Below the pieces are notes generated by a model. It had not been told where the DNA came from and did no database searches. It worked only from the letters and a program-made list of their open reading frames with translations. Below are positions 23,190 through 30,842 of a stretch of DNA of 33,445 nt, in pieces (the first letter of the stretch is position 1; every line of letters starts with the position of its first letter). The DNA is from an uncultured Clostridia bacterium (GTDB taxonomy: Bacteria > Bacillota > Clostridia > Christensenellales > Borkfalkiaceae), in assembly GCA_944341895.1 (NCBI GenBank), contig CALVMB010000012.1, positions 1-33,445 of the forward strand, read 5' to 3'. Made by a program: the position numbers and the translations under genes.

Positions 23190-24905
23190 ATGAAAAAACT
23201 GTTGTTGGGCGATTTCGCCGTCGCGCGCGGCGCGTGGGAAGCGGGCGTCAAAGTTGCCGCCGCTTACCCGGGCACGCCGTCGACCGAGATCACGGAAGAA
23301 CTGGCGCGCTACCCCGAAGTGTACAGCGAGTGGTCGCCGAACGAAAAAGTTGCCCTGGAAGTGGGCGTCGGCGCATCCATCCGCGGCGCGCGCACCATCG
23401 TGTCCATGAAGCACGTGGGGCTGAACGTCGCCTGCGATCCGCTCTTTACCGCGTCCTATACGGGCGTGAACGGCGGGCTGGTCATCGCCGTCGCGGACGA
23501 CCCGTCCGTGTTCTCTTCGCAGAACGAGCAGGATACGCGCCTGACCGCGGTCTCCGCGCAGGTGCCCGTGCTGGAACCCTCGGACAGCGAGGAAGCCAAA
23601 GAATTTACAAAGCACGCTTTCGAACTGTCCGAACAGTTCGATACGCCCGTCATCCTGCGCGTCACCACCCGCGTGGCGCATTCGCAGAGCCTGGTCGAAC
23701 TGGGCGAGCGGCAGGAACTGCCCGTGCGTCCCTATGAGCGTGACATCAAAAAATATGTCATGATGCCCGCGAACGCGCGCGTCAAGCACGTCGCGGTAGA
23801 GGAGCGCATGCGCAAAATGAGCGCAGCCGCCGAAACGATGCCGATCAACCGCATTGAAGAGGGGAGCAAAGATCTCGGCATCATCTGTTCGGGCGGCGTG
23901 TACCAGTTCGTCAAAGAGGCGCTGCCCGAAGCGAGCGTGCTCAAACTCGGCATGGTCTATCCTCTGCCTTTTGAGACGATCCGCAAATTCGCGGCGGGCG
24001 TCAAACGCTGCATCGTTGCCGAAGAACTTGCGCCGCATCTCGAAACGCAGATCAAGGCACAGGGCATCGCCGTCGAGGGAAAAAACGTATTCCCGCGCTG
24101 CGGCGAATTTTCCGCAAAACTCATCCGCAAATGCGTGCTCGGGGAAGAGACGAGCGTCTCGCCCGCCGAAGTTCCCGCCCGTCCGCCCGTGCTGTGCGCG
24201 GGATGCCCGCACCGCGGCGTGTTCTACGTCCTTTCCAAACTCAAACTCAACGTGCTCGGCGATATCGGATGCTACACGCTGGGCGCGGTGCCGCCGCTCG
24301 GCTCGATGGACGCGGTCGTCTGCATGGGCGCGAGCATCGGCATGGCGATCGGATTCGATAAAGCCGACCCCGAAGCGCACAAACATTCGGTCGCGGTCAT
24401 CGGCGATTCCACGTTCATCCACAGCGGCATCACGGGGCTGATCGACGCGGTCTACAACAAGGCGAACGTCACAGTCATCATCCTGGACAACCGCACGACG
24501 GGCATGACGGGGCATCAGAACCATCCCGCAACGGGAAAGACCATCAAAAACGAAGAAACATACGAACTCGACCTCGCCGAGGTGTGCCGTGCGGTCGGCG
24601 TCAAAGACGTGCGCACGGTGGACCCGGGCGACCTTGCCGCGGTGGAAACGGCGGTGCGCGAAGAACTTTCCAAGGACGGCGTTTCCGTCATCATCGCCAA
24701 AAAGCCGTGCGCGCTTCTGACCAAGCGGCTGTATAAAGGCTTTGCCGTCAACGAAAACTGCAAAAAATGCAAGGCGTGCATGAAGTTGGGCTGTCCCGCC
24801 ATCGTCAACGGCAAGGACGGCATCACCATCGACGTTTCGCTGTGCACCGAATGCGGATTGTGCAAGAGCGTGTGCCGCTTCCATGCCATCGAGGAGGTCA
24901 GATAA
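23190..24905 (+). CDS. iorA: Indolepyruvate ferredoxin oxidoreductase, alpha subunit
   Basis: 571 residues. The alpha subunit binds thiamine diphosphate and oxidises indolepyruvate, phenylpyruvate or similar acids to the acyl-CoA with reduction of ferredoxin. Seen in order: the pyrimidine domain AAYPGTPSTEITEELARYPE, VLCAGCPHRGVF, the cofactor motif GDSTFIHSGITGLIDAVYNK with ILDNRTTGMTGHQ, and a C-terminal 2[4Fe-4S] ferredoxin part with Cys524, 527, 530, 535 and Cys552, 555, 558, 562. The length is normal for IorA and all eight cysteines are present. It starts 33 bp after the first ligase and ends one base before iorB. Confidence 0.96.
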   Translation: MKKLLLGDFAVARGAWEAGVKVAAAYPGTPSTEITEELARYPEVYSEWSPNEKVALEVGVGASIRGARTIVSMKHVGLNVACDPLFTASYTGVNGGLVIAVADDPSVFSSQNEQDTRLTAVSAQVPVLEPSDSEEAKEFTKHAFELSEQFDTPVILRVTTRVAHSQSLVELGERQELPVRPYERDIKKYVMMPANARVKHVAVEERMRKMSAAAETMPINRIEEGSKDLGIICSGGVYQFVKEALPEASVLKLGMVYPLPFETIRKFAAGVKRCIVAEELAPHLETQIKAQGIAVEGKNVFPRCGEFSAKLIRKCVLGEETSVSPAEVPARPPVLCAGCPHRGVFYVLSKLKLNVLGDIGCYTLGAVPPLGSMDAVVCMGASIGMAIGFDKADPEAHKHSVAVIGDSTFIHSGITGLIDAVYNKANVTVIILDNRTTGMTGHQNHPATGKTIKNEETYELDLAEVCRAVGVKDVRTVDPGDLAAVETAVREELSKDGVSVIIAKKPCALLTKRLYKGFAVNENCKKCKACMKLGCPAIVNGKDGITIDVSLCTECGLCKSVCRFHAIEEVR

Positions 24906-24906
24906 T

Positions 24907-25458
24907 ATGGATATTCTCATCGTCGGCGTCGGCGGGCAGGGGACGCTCCTTGCCAGCCGCGTGCTCGGAAAATACGCGCTGGAACAGGGTTTTGACGTCA
25001 AACTCAGCGAGGTGCACGGCATGGCACAGCGCGGCGGCAGCGTCATGACCTATGTCCGCATCGGGCAGAAGATCGCTTCGCCCATCATCGATGAGGGCGG
25101 CGCCGATCTCGTGCTCGCCTTTGAAAAACTGGAAGCGCTCCGCTACGCGCACTATCTCAAAGCGGGCGGGAAGATGCTGTATTCCACGCAGGAGATCATG
25201 CCCATGCCCGTCGTCACGGGTGCGGCGGAATACCCGCAGGGCATCGAAGCGGTCCTGGGCGGCACGCCCGTGGACGCGCTTTCGCTCGCATTGCAGGCAG
25301 GCAACGCCAAAGCGGCGAACTCCGTCATGCTCGGCGCGCTCTGCAAACTCATGAACTTCGACCGCGCCGCGTTCGAAGCCGCTCTGCTCTCCAACATCCC
25401 GCAAAAGACGGTGGAGATGAATCAGGCGGCGTTTGCGCTCGGCTATGCGGCAGTATAA
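24907..25458 (+). CDS. iorB: Indolepyruvate ferredoxin oxidoreductase, beta subunit
   Basis: 183 residues. The N-terminal ILIVGVGGQGTLLASRVLGK and the SEVHGMAQRGGSVMTYVRIG block are those of the gamma-type domain of 2-oxoacid:ferredoxin oxidoreductases, which forms the beta subunit of IOR. GAGGAGG at 24891-24897, inside the end of iorA, is spaced 9 bp from ATG 24907. With iorA it forms the heteromeric enzyme. Slightly short of typical IorB (about 190-200), but all core blocks are present. Confidence 0.95.
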   Translation: MDILIVGVGGQGTLLASRVLGKYALEQGFDVKLSEVHGMAQRGGSVMTYVRIGQKIASPIIDEGGADLVLAFEKLEALRYAHYLKAGGKMLYSTQEIMPMPVVTGAAEYPQGIEAVLGGTPVDALSLALQAGNAKAANSVMLGALCKLMNFDRAAFEAALLSNIPQKTVEMNQAAFALGYAAV

Positions 25459-25475
25459 AAGCACAGGGGGAATTT

Positions 25476-26786
25476 ATGGCAGTCAAAGATTACATTTATC
25501 GTCCCGAATTCGAGTGCATGACGCGCTCGGAGATGGAGAATCTGCAGAGCGAGCGTCTGAAAAAGACGGTCGAACGCGTGTACAACAACTGCAAGCCGTA
25601 CCGCGAGAAGATGGACGCGATCAAACTCAAACCTTCGGACATCCGCAGCGTTTCCGATCTCGTCAAGTTGCCGTTCACCGTCAAGCATGACCTGCGCGAG
25701 GCGTATCCGTTCGGGTTCTATTCTTCGCCCGCGAGCGAGATCGTCGAGGTGCACGCTTCGTCGGGCACGACGGGCAAACTCACCGTCGTCGGCTACACGC
25801 AGAACGACATCGACGTGTGGGCGGAAGTCGCCGCGCGTTCGCTCGCCATGGCGGGCGTGTCCAAAGATTCGCTCGTGCATGTCGCTTACGGCTACGGCCT
25901 GTTCACGGGCGGGCTGGGCGCCCATTACGGCGCGCAGAAGATCGGGGCGAGCACCGTCCCCGCGAGCGCGGGCAACACCATCCGCCAACTCACGCTGCTG
26001 CGCGATTTCGGCGCGACGCACCTGTGCTGTACCCCTTCGTATGCCATTTTCCTGGGCACCGAGATCCAGAAAGCGGGCATGGACATCAAGGACTTCAACC
26101 TCGTCGGCGGCGCGTTCGGCGCCGAACCGTGGACGTATCAGATGCGCGCGGAACTGGAAAAACTGCTCGGCATCGACGCCCTCGATATCTACGGCCTGTC
26201 CGAGATCTGCGGGCCCGGCGTCGCCATGGAGTGCATGCAAAAGCACGGTTCGCACGTGCAGGAGGACCATTTCATCCCCGAGATCATCGACCCCGAAACG
26301 CTCGAACCGCTGCCCTTTGGCAGTGAGGGCGAACTTGTGTTTACCACCATCACCAAGACGGGACAGCCGCTCATCCGCTACCGCACGCGCGACCTGTGCA
26401 CCCTTTCGGACGAAAAGTGCGCCTGCGGCAGGACGACGGTCAAGATGAGCAAGGTCAAGGGCCGCTCGGACGACATGCTCATCATCCGCGGCGTGAACGT
26501 GTTCCCGTCCCAGATCGAGGCGGCGATCATGAACGTGGCGGGCGTTTCGCCGCATTATATGATCTATGTCGACCGCATCAACAACCTCGACGTCATGCAG
26601 ATCGACATCGAGCTGGAGGGCAACATGGCGCCCGACAAAGTTTCCGACATCGAATCCATCAAGAAGAAGGTGGAGACGGAAGTCAACTCGTACATCGGGC
26701 TGAGCGCAAAGATCAAACTTTGCGAGAGCGGCTCCATTCAACGCAGCGAAGGCAAAGCGGTGCGCGTCATCGACCGCAGGGAATAA
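25476..26786 (+). CDS. paaK: Phenylacetate-CoA ligase family protein, copy 2
   Basis: 436 residues, a clear paralogue of the gene at 21864 with the same blocks (HASSGTTGKLTVV, DIYGLSEICGPG, RYRTRDLC, GRSDDMLIIRGVNVFPSQIE) but many differences in the substrate half: EICGPGVAMEC here replaces EVGGPGVSGEC. This suggests different aryl or acyl substrates for the two ligases. It follows iorB by 17 bp with AGGGGG before ATG 25476. PaaK-IorAB-PaaK order means the oxidoreductase is bracketed by ligases. Which substrate each takes (phenylacetate, indoleacetate, hydroxyphenylacetate or others) is not visible. Confidence 0.92.
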   Translation: MAVKDYIYRPEFECMTRSEMENLQSERLKKTVERVYNNCKPYREKMDAIKLKPSDIRSVSDLVKLPFTVKHDLREAYPFGFYSSPASEIVEVHASSGTTGKLTVVGYTQNDIDVWAEVAARSLAMAGVSKDSLVHVAYGYGLFTGGLGAHYGAQKIGASTVPASAGNTIRQLTLLRDFGATHLCCTPSYAIFLGTEIQKAGMDIKDFNLVGGAFGAEPWTYQMRAELEKLLGIDALDIYGLSEICGPGVAMECMQKHGSHVQEDHFIPEIIDPETLEPLPFGSEGELVFTTITKTGQPLIRYRTRDLCTLSDEKCACGRTTVKMSKVKGRSDDMLIIRGVNVFPSQIEAAIMNVAGVSPHYMIYVDRINNLDVMQIDIELEGNMAPDKVSDIESIKKKVETEVNSYIGLSAKIKLCESGSIQRSEGKAVRVIDRRE

Positions 26787-26810
26787 ACGGCGCAAAAGGA
26801 GGAAATGATT

Positions 26811-27233
26811 ATGTTGGTCAAGCAACTTTCCGTATTTATGGAAAACCGCCCCGGCAGGCTGTACAAACTCACGCACGCGCTCGGCAAAGAGGGGATCGAC
26901 TTCGTCACCCTCTCCATTGCCGATACCAAAGATTTCGGCATCGTGCGCTTTATCGCGCGCGACAACGAGCGCGCCTACGAGATCCTCAAAAACGAGGGGT
27001 TCACCGTCGGCATCACCGAACTCATCGGCGTGGAGGTAGACGATAAGCCCAACGCGCTCGCCGAGGTGGTCGCGCTGATGGAAGAAGCGGACATGAACAT
27101 CGAATACCTGTATTCCTTCGTTCTGACCAATCACAATACGGCAAAGATCCTGATGCGCGTGGAGGATACCGATCGCGCCGTGCGCATGCTGCAGGAAAAG
27201 GGCATCAAACTGTTATCCGAAAAAATTCTGTAA
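26811..27233 (+). CDS. Tandem ACT-domain protein
   Basis: 140 residues with two ACT-like halves: residues ~1-70 (QLSVFMENRPGRLYKLTHAL with GIDFVTLSIADTKDFGIVR) and ~71-140 (GVEVDDKPNALAEVVALMEE with NIEYLYSF). ACT domains bind amino acids and regulate enzymes or transcription. This two-domain stand-alone type is regularly seen behind paaK and ior genes. ATG 26811 is preferred to ATG 26805 because the AAAGGAGG site (ending 26802) is 8 bp from it but only 2 bp from the other. As last gene of the operon it probably senses an aromatic amino acid, an inference from context. Confidence 0.88.
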   Translation: MLVKQLSVFMENRPGRLYKLTHALGKEGIDFVTLSIADTKDFGIVRFIARDNERAYEILKNEGFTVGITELIGVEVDDKPNALAEVVALMEEADMNIEYLYSFVLTNHNTAKILMRVEDTDRAVRMLQEKGIKLLSEKIL

Positions 27234-27246
27234 AACCGGCATCGGT

Positions 27247-27279
27247 GCGGGCGGCTTCAGCGAGCCGCCCGCCTTCGTC
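27247..27279 (+). terminator. Hairpin closing the aryl-acid operon, weak tail
   Basis: A 10-bp stem GCGGGCGGCT/AGCCGCCCGC (27247-27256/27263-27272, loop TCAGCG) 13 bp after the ACT gene. The tail CTTCGTC lacks a T-run, so termination may be partial and some read-through into the glycosidase is likely. Confidence 0.5.
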
Positions 27280-27302
27280 AGTACTTGGGAGGGACAATTA
27301 AT

Positions 27303-28619
27303 ATGTGGTTTGACGAAAGTACTTTTTACCAGATCTATCCGCTCGGTTATTGCGGTGCGGAACGCGAAAACGACTTCGGCGCCGTCCGCCATCGCTTTTC
27401 CGCCATTGAACGGCGCATCCCGTATATTCGGGACATGGGCTTTACCGCCGTGCTGTTCAACCCGCTGTTCGAGAGCGAGCGCCACGGTTACGACACCGTC
27501 GACTTTTTCAACGTCGACCGCCGTTTGGGCGACAATGCCGATTTTAAGCATCTGGTGCAAAAGTTTCACGAGGCGGGCATCCGCGTCGTGCTGGACGGCG
27601 TGTTCAATCACGTCGGCAGAAGGTTTTTTGCGTTCGAGGACGTAAAACAGCGTCGCGAAAATTCGGACAAAAAAGATTGGTTCAACATCCGCTTCGACGG
27701 CAATACGGGCTATAACGACGGGTTCTGGTACGAGGGCTGGGAAGGTCACATTGAACTGGTCAAACTCAACCTCGGCAACGAGGCGGTGCAGGATTACATC
27801 CGCCGCGCCGTCGAATTCTGGATGGATGAATTCGGCATCGACGGGCTGCGTCTGGACGTGAGTTACCTGCTCCCCGAATGGTTTTTCGAGTTTCTGCGCC
27901 GTACCGTGCGCCTCAAACGCCCCGACTTTTTCCTGATGGGCGAGGTCATCCACGGGCAGAATTTCGGCAAGAACATCACGCCCGACCGCCTCGATTCCAT
28001 CACCAATTACGAGTGCTATAAGGGCCTCACGTCCGCGCTCAATTCGGATAACCTGTTCGAGATCGAACATTCGCTGGAACGCCTGTTCGGCAGTCAGCCG
28101 TGGTGCCTGTATACGGGCAAGAACCTGTTCAGTTTTGTGGACAATCACGATGTCGTGCGCGCCTATACCGCGCTCGTCGACAAGCGCAAACTGCCCGCAA
28201 TGTATGCTATTTTGTATTCCATGCCCGGCATCCCGTGCGTGTATTACGGCTCGGAATGCGGCGCGGAAGGGGACAAATCGGACAACGATTATAAACTGCG
28301 CCCCGCCGCGGCGGATATCGACTTCAAAAAATGCCCCGAACTTTCGGCGCTCATCCGCAAACTCAACGCGATTCGCACGCGCGAACGCGCGCTCGCGTAC
28401 GGCACGTACGATAAGTGCGTCCTTTCCAACAAATTCATGTGCTTCAAGCGCGAGAAAGAGGGCGAGCGCATCTATTGCGCTTTCAATATTTCGGACGGCG
28501 ACGTCACCGTGCGCGTCGAGGAAGCGGAGGGAACCGATCTTCTGACAGGCGAGATCCGCAACCTCAACGACATTTATCTGCCGCCTTTCTCCGTCAAATT
28601 GTTCAAAAAGAATTATTGA
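27303..28619 (+). CDS. GH13 (alpha-amylase family) glycoside hydrolase
   Basis: 438 residues, short for GH13, with no signal peptide, so intracellular. The four conserved regions are present: I DGVFNHVG (98-105), II GLRLDVS with nucleophile Asp185, III LMGEVIHG with acid/base Glu214, and IV FVDNHDVV with Asp280. The N-terminus FDESTFYQIYPLGYCG and HGYDTVDFFNVDRRLGDNAD resemble cyclomaltodextrinase/neopullulanase-like or GH13_20-type enzymes without the N-terminal beta-domain. A short beta C-terminal domain follows (~360-438). It likely degrades maltodextrins or alpha-glucosides in the cytosol. GGGAGGG precedes ATG 27303 by 8 bp. No own promoter is evident, so it may depend on read-through from the ACT gene. 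Confidence 0.9.
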   Translation: MWFDESTFYQIYPLGYCGAERENDFGAVRHRFSAIERRIPYIRDMGFTAVLFNPLFESERHGYDTVDFFNVDRRLGDNADFKHLVQKFHEAGIRVVLDGVFNHVGRRFFAFEDVKQRRENSDKKDWFNIRFDGNTGYNDGFWYEGWEGHIELVKLNLGNEAVQDYIRRAVEFWMDEFGIDGLRLDVSYLLPEWFFEFLRRTVRLKRPDFFLMGEVIHGQNFGKNITPDRLDSITNYECYKGLTSALNSDNLFEIEHSLERLFGSQPWCLYTGKNLFSFVDNHDVVRAYTALVDKRKLPAMYAILYSMPGIPCVYYGSECGAEGDKSDNDYKLRPAAADIDFKKCPELSALIRKLNAIRTRERALAYGTYDKCVLSNKFMCFKREKEGERIYCAFNISDGDVTVRVEEAEGTDLLTGEIRNLNDIYLPPFSVKLFKKNY

Positions 28620-28640
28620 GCGTTTTCGGCAATGCACGTG

Positions 28641-28676
28641 CGCCGCGCGGAGAGGCTCCGCGCGGCGTCCTTTTTT
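28641..28676 (+). terminator. Terminator after the glycosidase
   Basis: A 12-bp stem CGCCGCGCGGAG/CTCCGCGCGGCG (28641-28652/28656-28667, loop AGG) followed by TCCTTTTTT. Confidence 0.92.
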
Positions 28677-28740
28677 GTGTTTTTGCCTCATCCGACTCGA
28701 AAAATGAAAAAAGAAAATTGTATTTTCTTGCAGATTCCCG

Positions 28741-28769
28741 TTGACAAAATGGGGGATATACTGTATAAT
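28741..28769 (+). promoter_or_regulatory. Consensus sigma-A promoter of the symporter
   Basis: TTGACA (28741-28746), 17-bp spacer, TATAAT (28764-28769): full consensus. An imperfect inverted repeat GCATGAATAAA/TTTTTATGC (28779-28803) covers the start of the transcript and could bind a regulator. Confidence 0.88.
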
Positions 28770-28826
28770 TATTCTCATGCATGAATAAATATACTTTTTA
28801 TGCAGCAGTGGGAGGAATAGAACGAA

Positions 28827-30497
28827 ATGAAAGTCGTGTTATATATCGCGGTTCTCGTGTTGTTCTTCGCCGTGATGATTTTGATCGGCGTGCGCAGCCG
28901 CCGCAGTGCGCGCTCGGTGCAGGGATTTGTGCTGGGCAGCCGTTCGGTGGGACCGTGGCTTTCGGCGTTCGCATACGGCACGTCTTATTTTTCGGCGGTC
29001 ATTTTTATCGGCTATGCGGGGCAGTTCGGTTGGAATTTCGGGCTCGCGGCGACGTGGATCGGCATCGGGAATGCCGTGCTCGGTTCTCTGCTCGCGTGGG
29101 CGGTGCTGGGCAGGCGGACGCGCGTCATGACCCAGCAACTGGATTCGGCGACCATGCCCGACTATTTCGGCAAGCGCTTTGCGGACGATAAACTCAAGAT
29201 CGCGGCGTCCGTCATCGTCTTTATTTTTCTCATCCCGTATACCGCATCGCTGTACAAGGGGCTGGGAAGCCTGTTTGAGATGGCATTCAACATCGATTAT
29301 TGGGTGTGCATCCTTATTATGGCGGCGGTCACGGCGGTGTACGTGCTCATCGGCGGCTATATGGCCACGGCGTGGAACGACTTCATTCAGGGCATCGTCA
29401 TGCTGTTCGGCATCGTCATCGTCGTCGCGGCAGTCCTGGCGAGCCAGGGCGGCCTGAACGAGGCGATCGCGGCGCTGTCGCAGACGGCGGCGGGCAACCA
29501 GCAGGGGGCGTATACCTCCTTTTTCGGCCCCGATCTGTACGGGCTGATCATGGTCGTCATCCTCACCAGCCTGGGGACGTGGGGCTTGCCGCAGATGGTG
29601 CAGAAATTCTATGCCATCAAGAGCGAATCGTCCATCCGCAAGGGAATGATCATCAGCACGCTGTTTGCGCTGATCGTGGCGGGCGGCTGCTATTTCCTCG
29701 GCGGATTCGGCCGCCTGTTCGTGACCGACGTCGCGGCGGGCTACGATTCCATTATTCCCGCCATGCTGCAGGAAAGTCTCTCCGCCGTGCTCATCGCGCT
29801 CGTGCTGGTGCTGGTCGTGTCCGCGTCCATGAGCACGCTTTCGTCGCTGGTGATGAGTTCGAGTTCGACCATCACGCTCGACCTCATCAAGGGGGTCAAA
29901 AAAGATCTCTCCCATAAGAGCCAGATGTTCTGGATCCGCTTCTTCATTGCGCTGTTTATCGTGATCAGCGCGGTCATCGCGATCTTGTATGAAGAGTTCA
30001 AACTTTCCTTCATCGCCCAGATGATGGGGGTGAGTTGGGGCGCGCTCGCGGGCGCGTTTCTGGCGCCGTACCTGTTCAGCCTGTACTGGAAACGGACGAC
30101 AAAACTCAGTTGCTGGGTATGTTTTGCGTTCGGCGTCGCCACAGCGATCGTCGCGCTGGTCATCTCGCTTTGCAATACATACGGCGCGCTGCCCGCGTCC
30201 TTTACGGGCTCGTTTATCTACAAGTATCTGTTCAGTTCTTCCATCTATGTCGGGGCGTGGACCATGATCGCGGGCTTTGTCATCGTTCCCGTCGTGTCCC
30301 TGCTGCAAAAGCGCAACCGCACGGAAGAGGCGCGGCTGCAATCGCTGTTCAGCCCGTTTGTCGGGTTGAGCGAAGCGGTCGAACACGCGGCGGATCCCTA
30401 CCTGGAAGATCGCCCCGTCGAGGTGGGCGCAGAACGTCCCGAGGTTTCCGAAGACGTCGCGGAGGAGGATGCGCCTTCCGCGGAAAACAAAAACTGA
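28827..30497 (+). CDS. Sodium:solute symporter family (SSS) transporter
   Basis: 556 residues with about 13 membrane helices, the usual SSS layout. The first helices (VVLYIAVLVLFFAVMILIGV), the QGFVLGSRSVGPWLSAFAYG block with SYFSAVIFIGYAGQFG, LIGGYMATAWNDFIQGIVML and the sodium-site region VVSASMSTLSSLVMSSSS are family marks, close to PutP/proline-type and pantothenate-type carriers; the substrate is not decided. The last ~45 residues form an acidic Glu/Asp/Pro-rich cytoplasmic tail. GGAGG lies 11 bp before ATG 28827. It has its own consensus promoter and a terminator, so it is a single-gene unit. Confidence 0.92.
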   Translation: MKVVLYIAVLVLFFAVMILIGVRSRRSARSVQGFVLGSRSVGPWLSAFAYGTSYFSAVIFIGYAGQFGWNFGLAATWIGIGNAVLGSLLAWAVLGRRTRVMTQQLDSATMPDYFGKRFADDKLKIAASVIVFIFLIPYTASLYKGLGSLFEMAFNIDYWVCILIMAAVTAVYVLIGGYMATAWNDFIQGIVMLFGIVIVVAAVLASQGGLNEAIAALSQTAAGNQQGAYTSFFGPDLYGLIMVVILTSLGTWGLPQMVQKFYAIKSESSIRKGMIISTLFALIVAGGCYFLGGFGRLFVTDVAAGYDSIIPAMLQESLSAVLIALVLVLVVSASMSTLSSLVMSSSSTITLDLIKGVKKDLSHKSQMFWIRFFIALFIVISAVIAILYEEFKLSFIAQMMGVSWGALAGAFLAPYLFSLYWKRTTKLSCWVCFAFGVATAIVALVISLCNTYGALPASFTGSFIYKYLFSSSIYVGAWTMIAGFVIVPVVSLLQKRNRTEEARLQSLFSPFVGLSEAVEHAADPYLEDRPVEVGAERPEVSEDVAEEDAPSAENKN

Positions 30498-30515
30498 CAT
30501 AGGCGTCTCTTTGCG

Positions 30516-30554
30516 GGCGGGCACGGCTGTGCCCGCCTGTTTGTCATCTTTTTT
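30516..30554 (+). terminator. Terminator after the symporter
   Basis: A 9-bp stem GGCGGGCAC/GTGCCCGCC (30516-30524/30529-30537, loop GGCT), then TGTTTGTCATCTTTTTT. The tail is interrupted but T-rich. Confidence 0.75.
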
Positions 30555-30638
30555 GGCGCTTTGGTACTGTCGCGCGGCGGATCGTCGGCCGGCGGAGGGG
30601 CGGAATGCGGCAAAATTTTTTTCGGTTTGTCATATCTT

Positions 30639-30676
30639 CGCGCGCGCGGGTGCAGTCTACTGCACCCGCGCGCGCG
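30639..30676. other. Perfect 17-bp GC-rich inverted repeat of unknown role
   Basis: CGCGCGCGCGGGTGCAG (30639-30655) and its exact complement (30660-30676) enclose the loop TCTA. No T-run follows on either strand, so it is not a standard terminator. TATAAT (30677-30682) abuts the right arm, but no -35 box exists 17 bp upstream. It stands alone between the symporter terminator and the promoter at 30736. Confidence 0.7.
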
Positions 30677-30735
30677 TATAATAAAGGACACCGATGAAAA
30701 AATTTTAAAAATGTCATAAAAAACCATGATATTGT

Positions 30736-30764
30736 TTGACAAACGGATTATTTCACAATATAAT
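30736..30764 (+). promoter_or_regulatory. Consensus sigma-A promoter of the repeat lipoprotein gene
   Basis: TTGACA (30736-30741), 17-bp spacer, TATAAT (30759-30764): full consensus, 79 bp before the start. Just downstream two overlapping stems are possible, CACTGT/ACAGTG (30767-30772/30781-30786) and CTGTCA/TGACAG (30769-30774/30785-30790), perhaps an operator or a leader switch. Confidence 0.88.
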
Positions 30765-30842
30765 GGCACTGTCATGAAAAACAGTGACAGAATGTGACGG
30801 GTAGCACAGGGCAAAATAAACAGGAAAGAGGTTTTGTGGATT

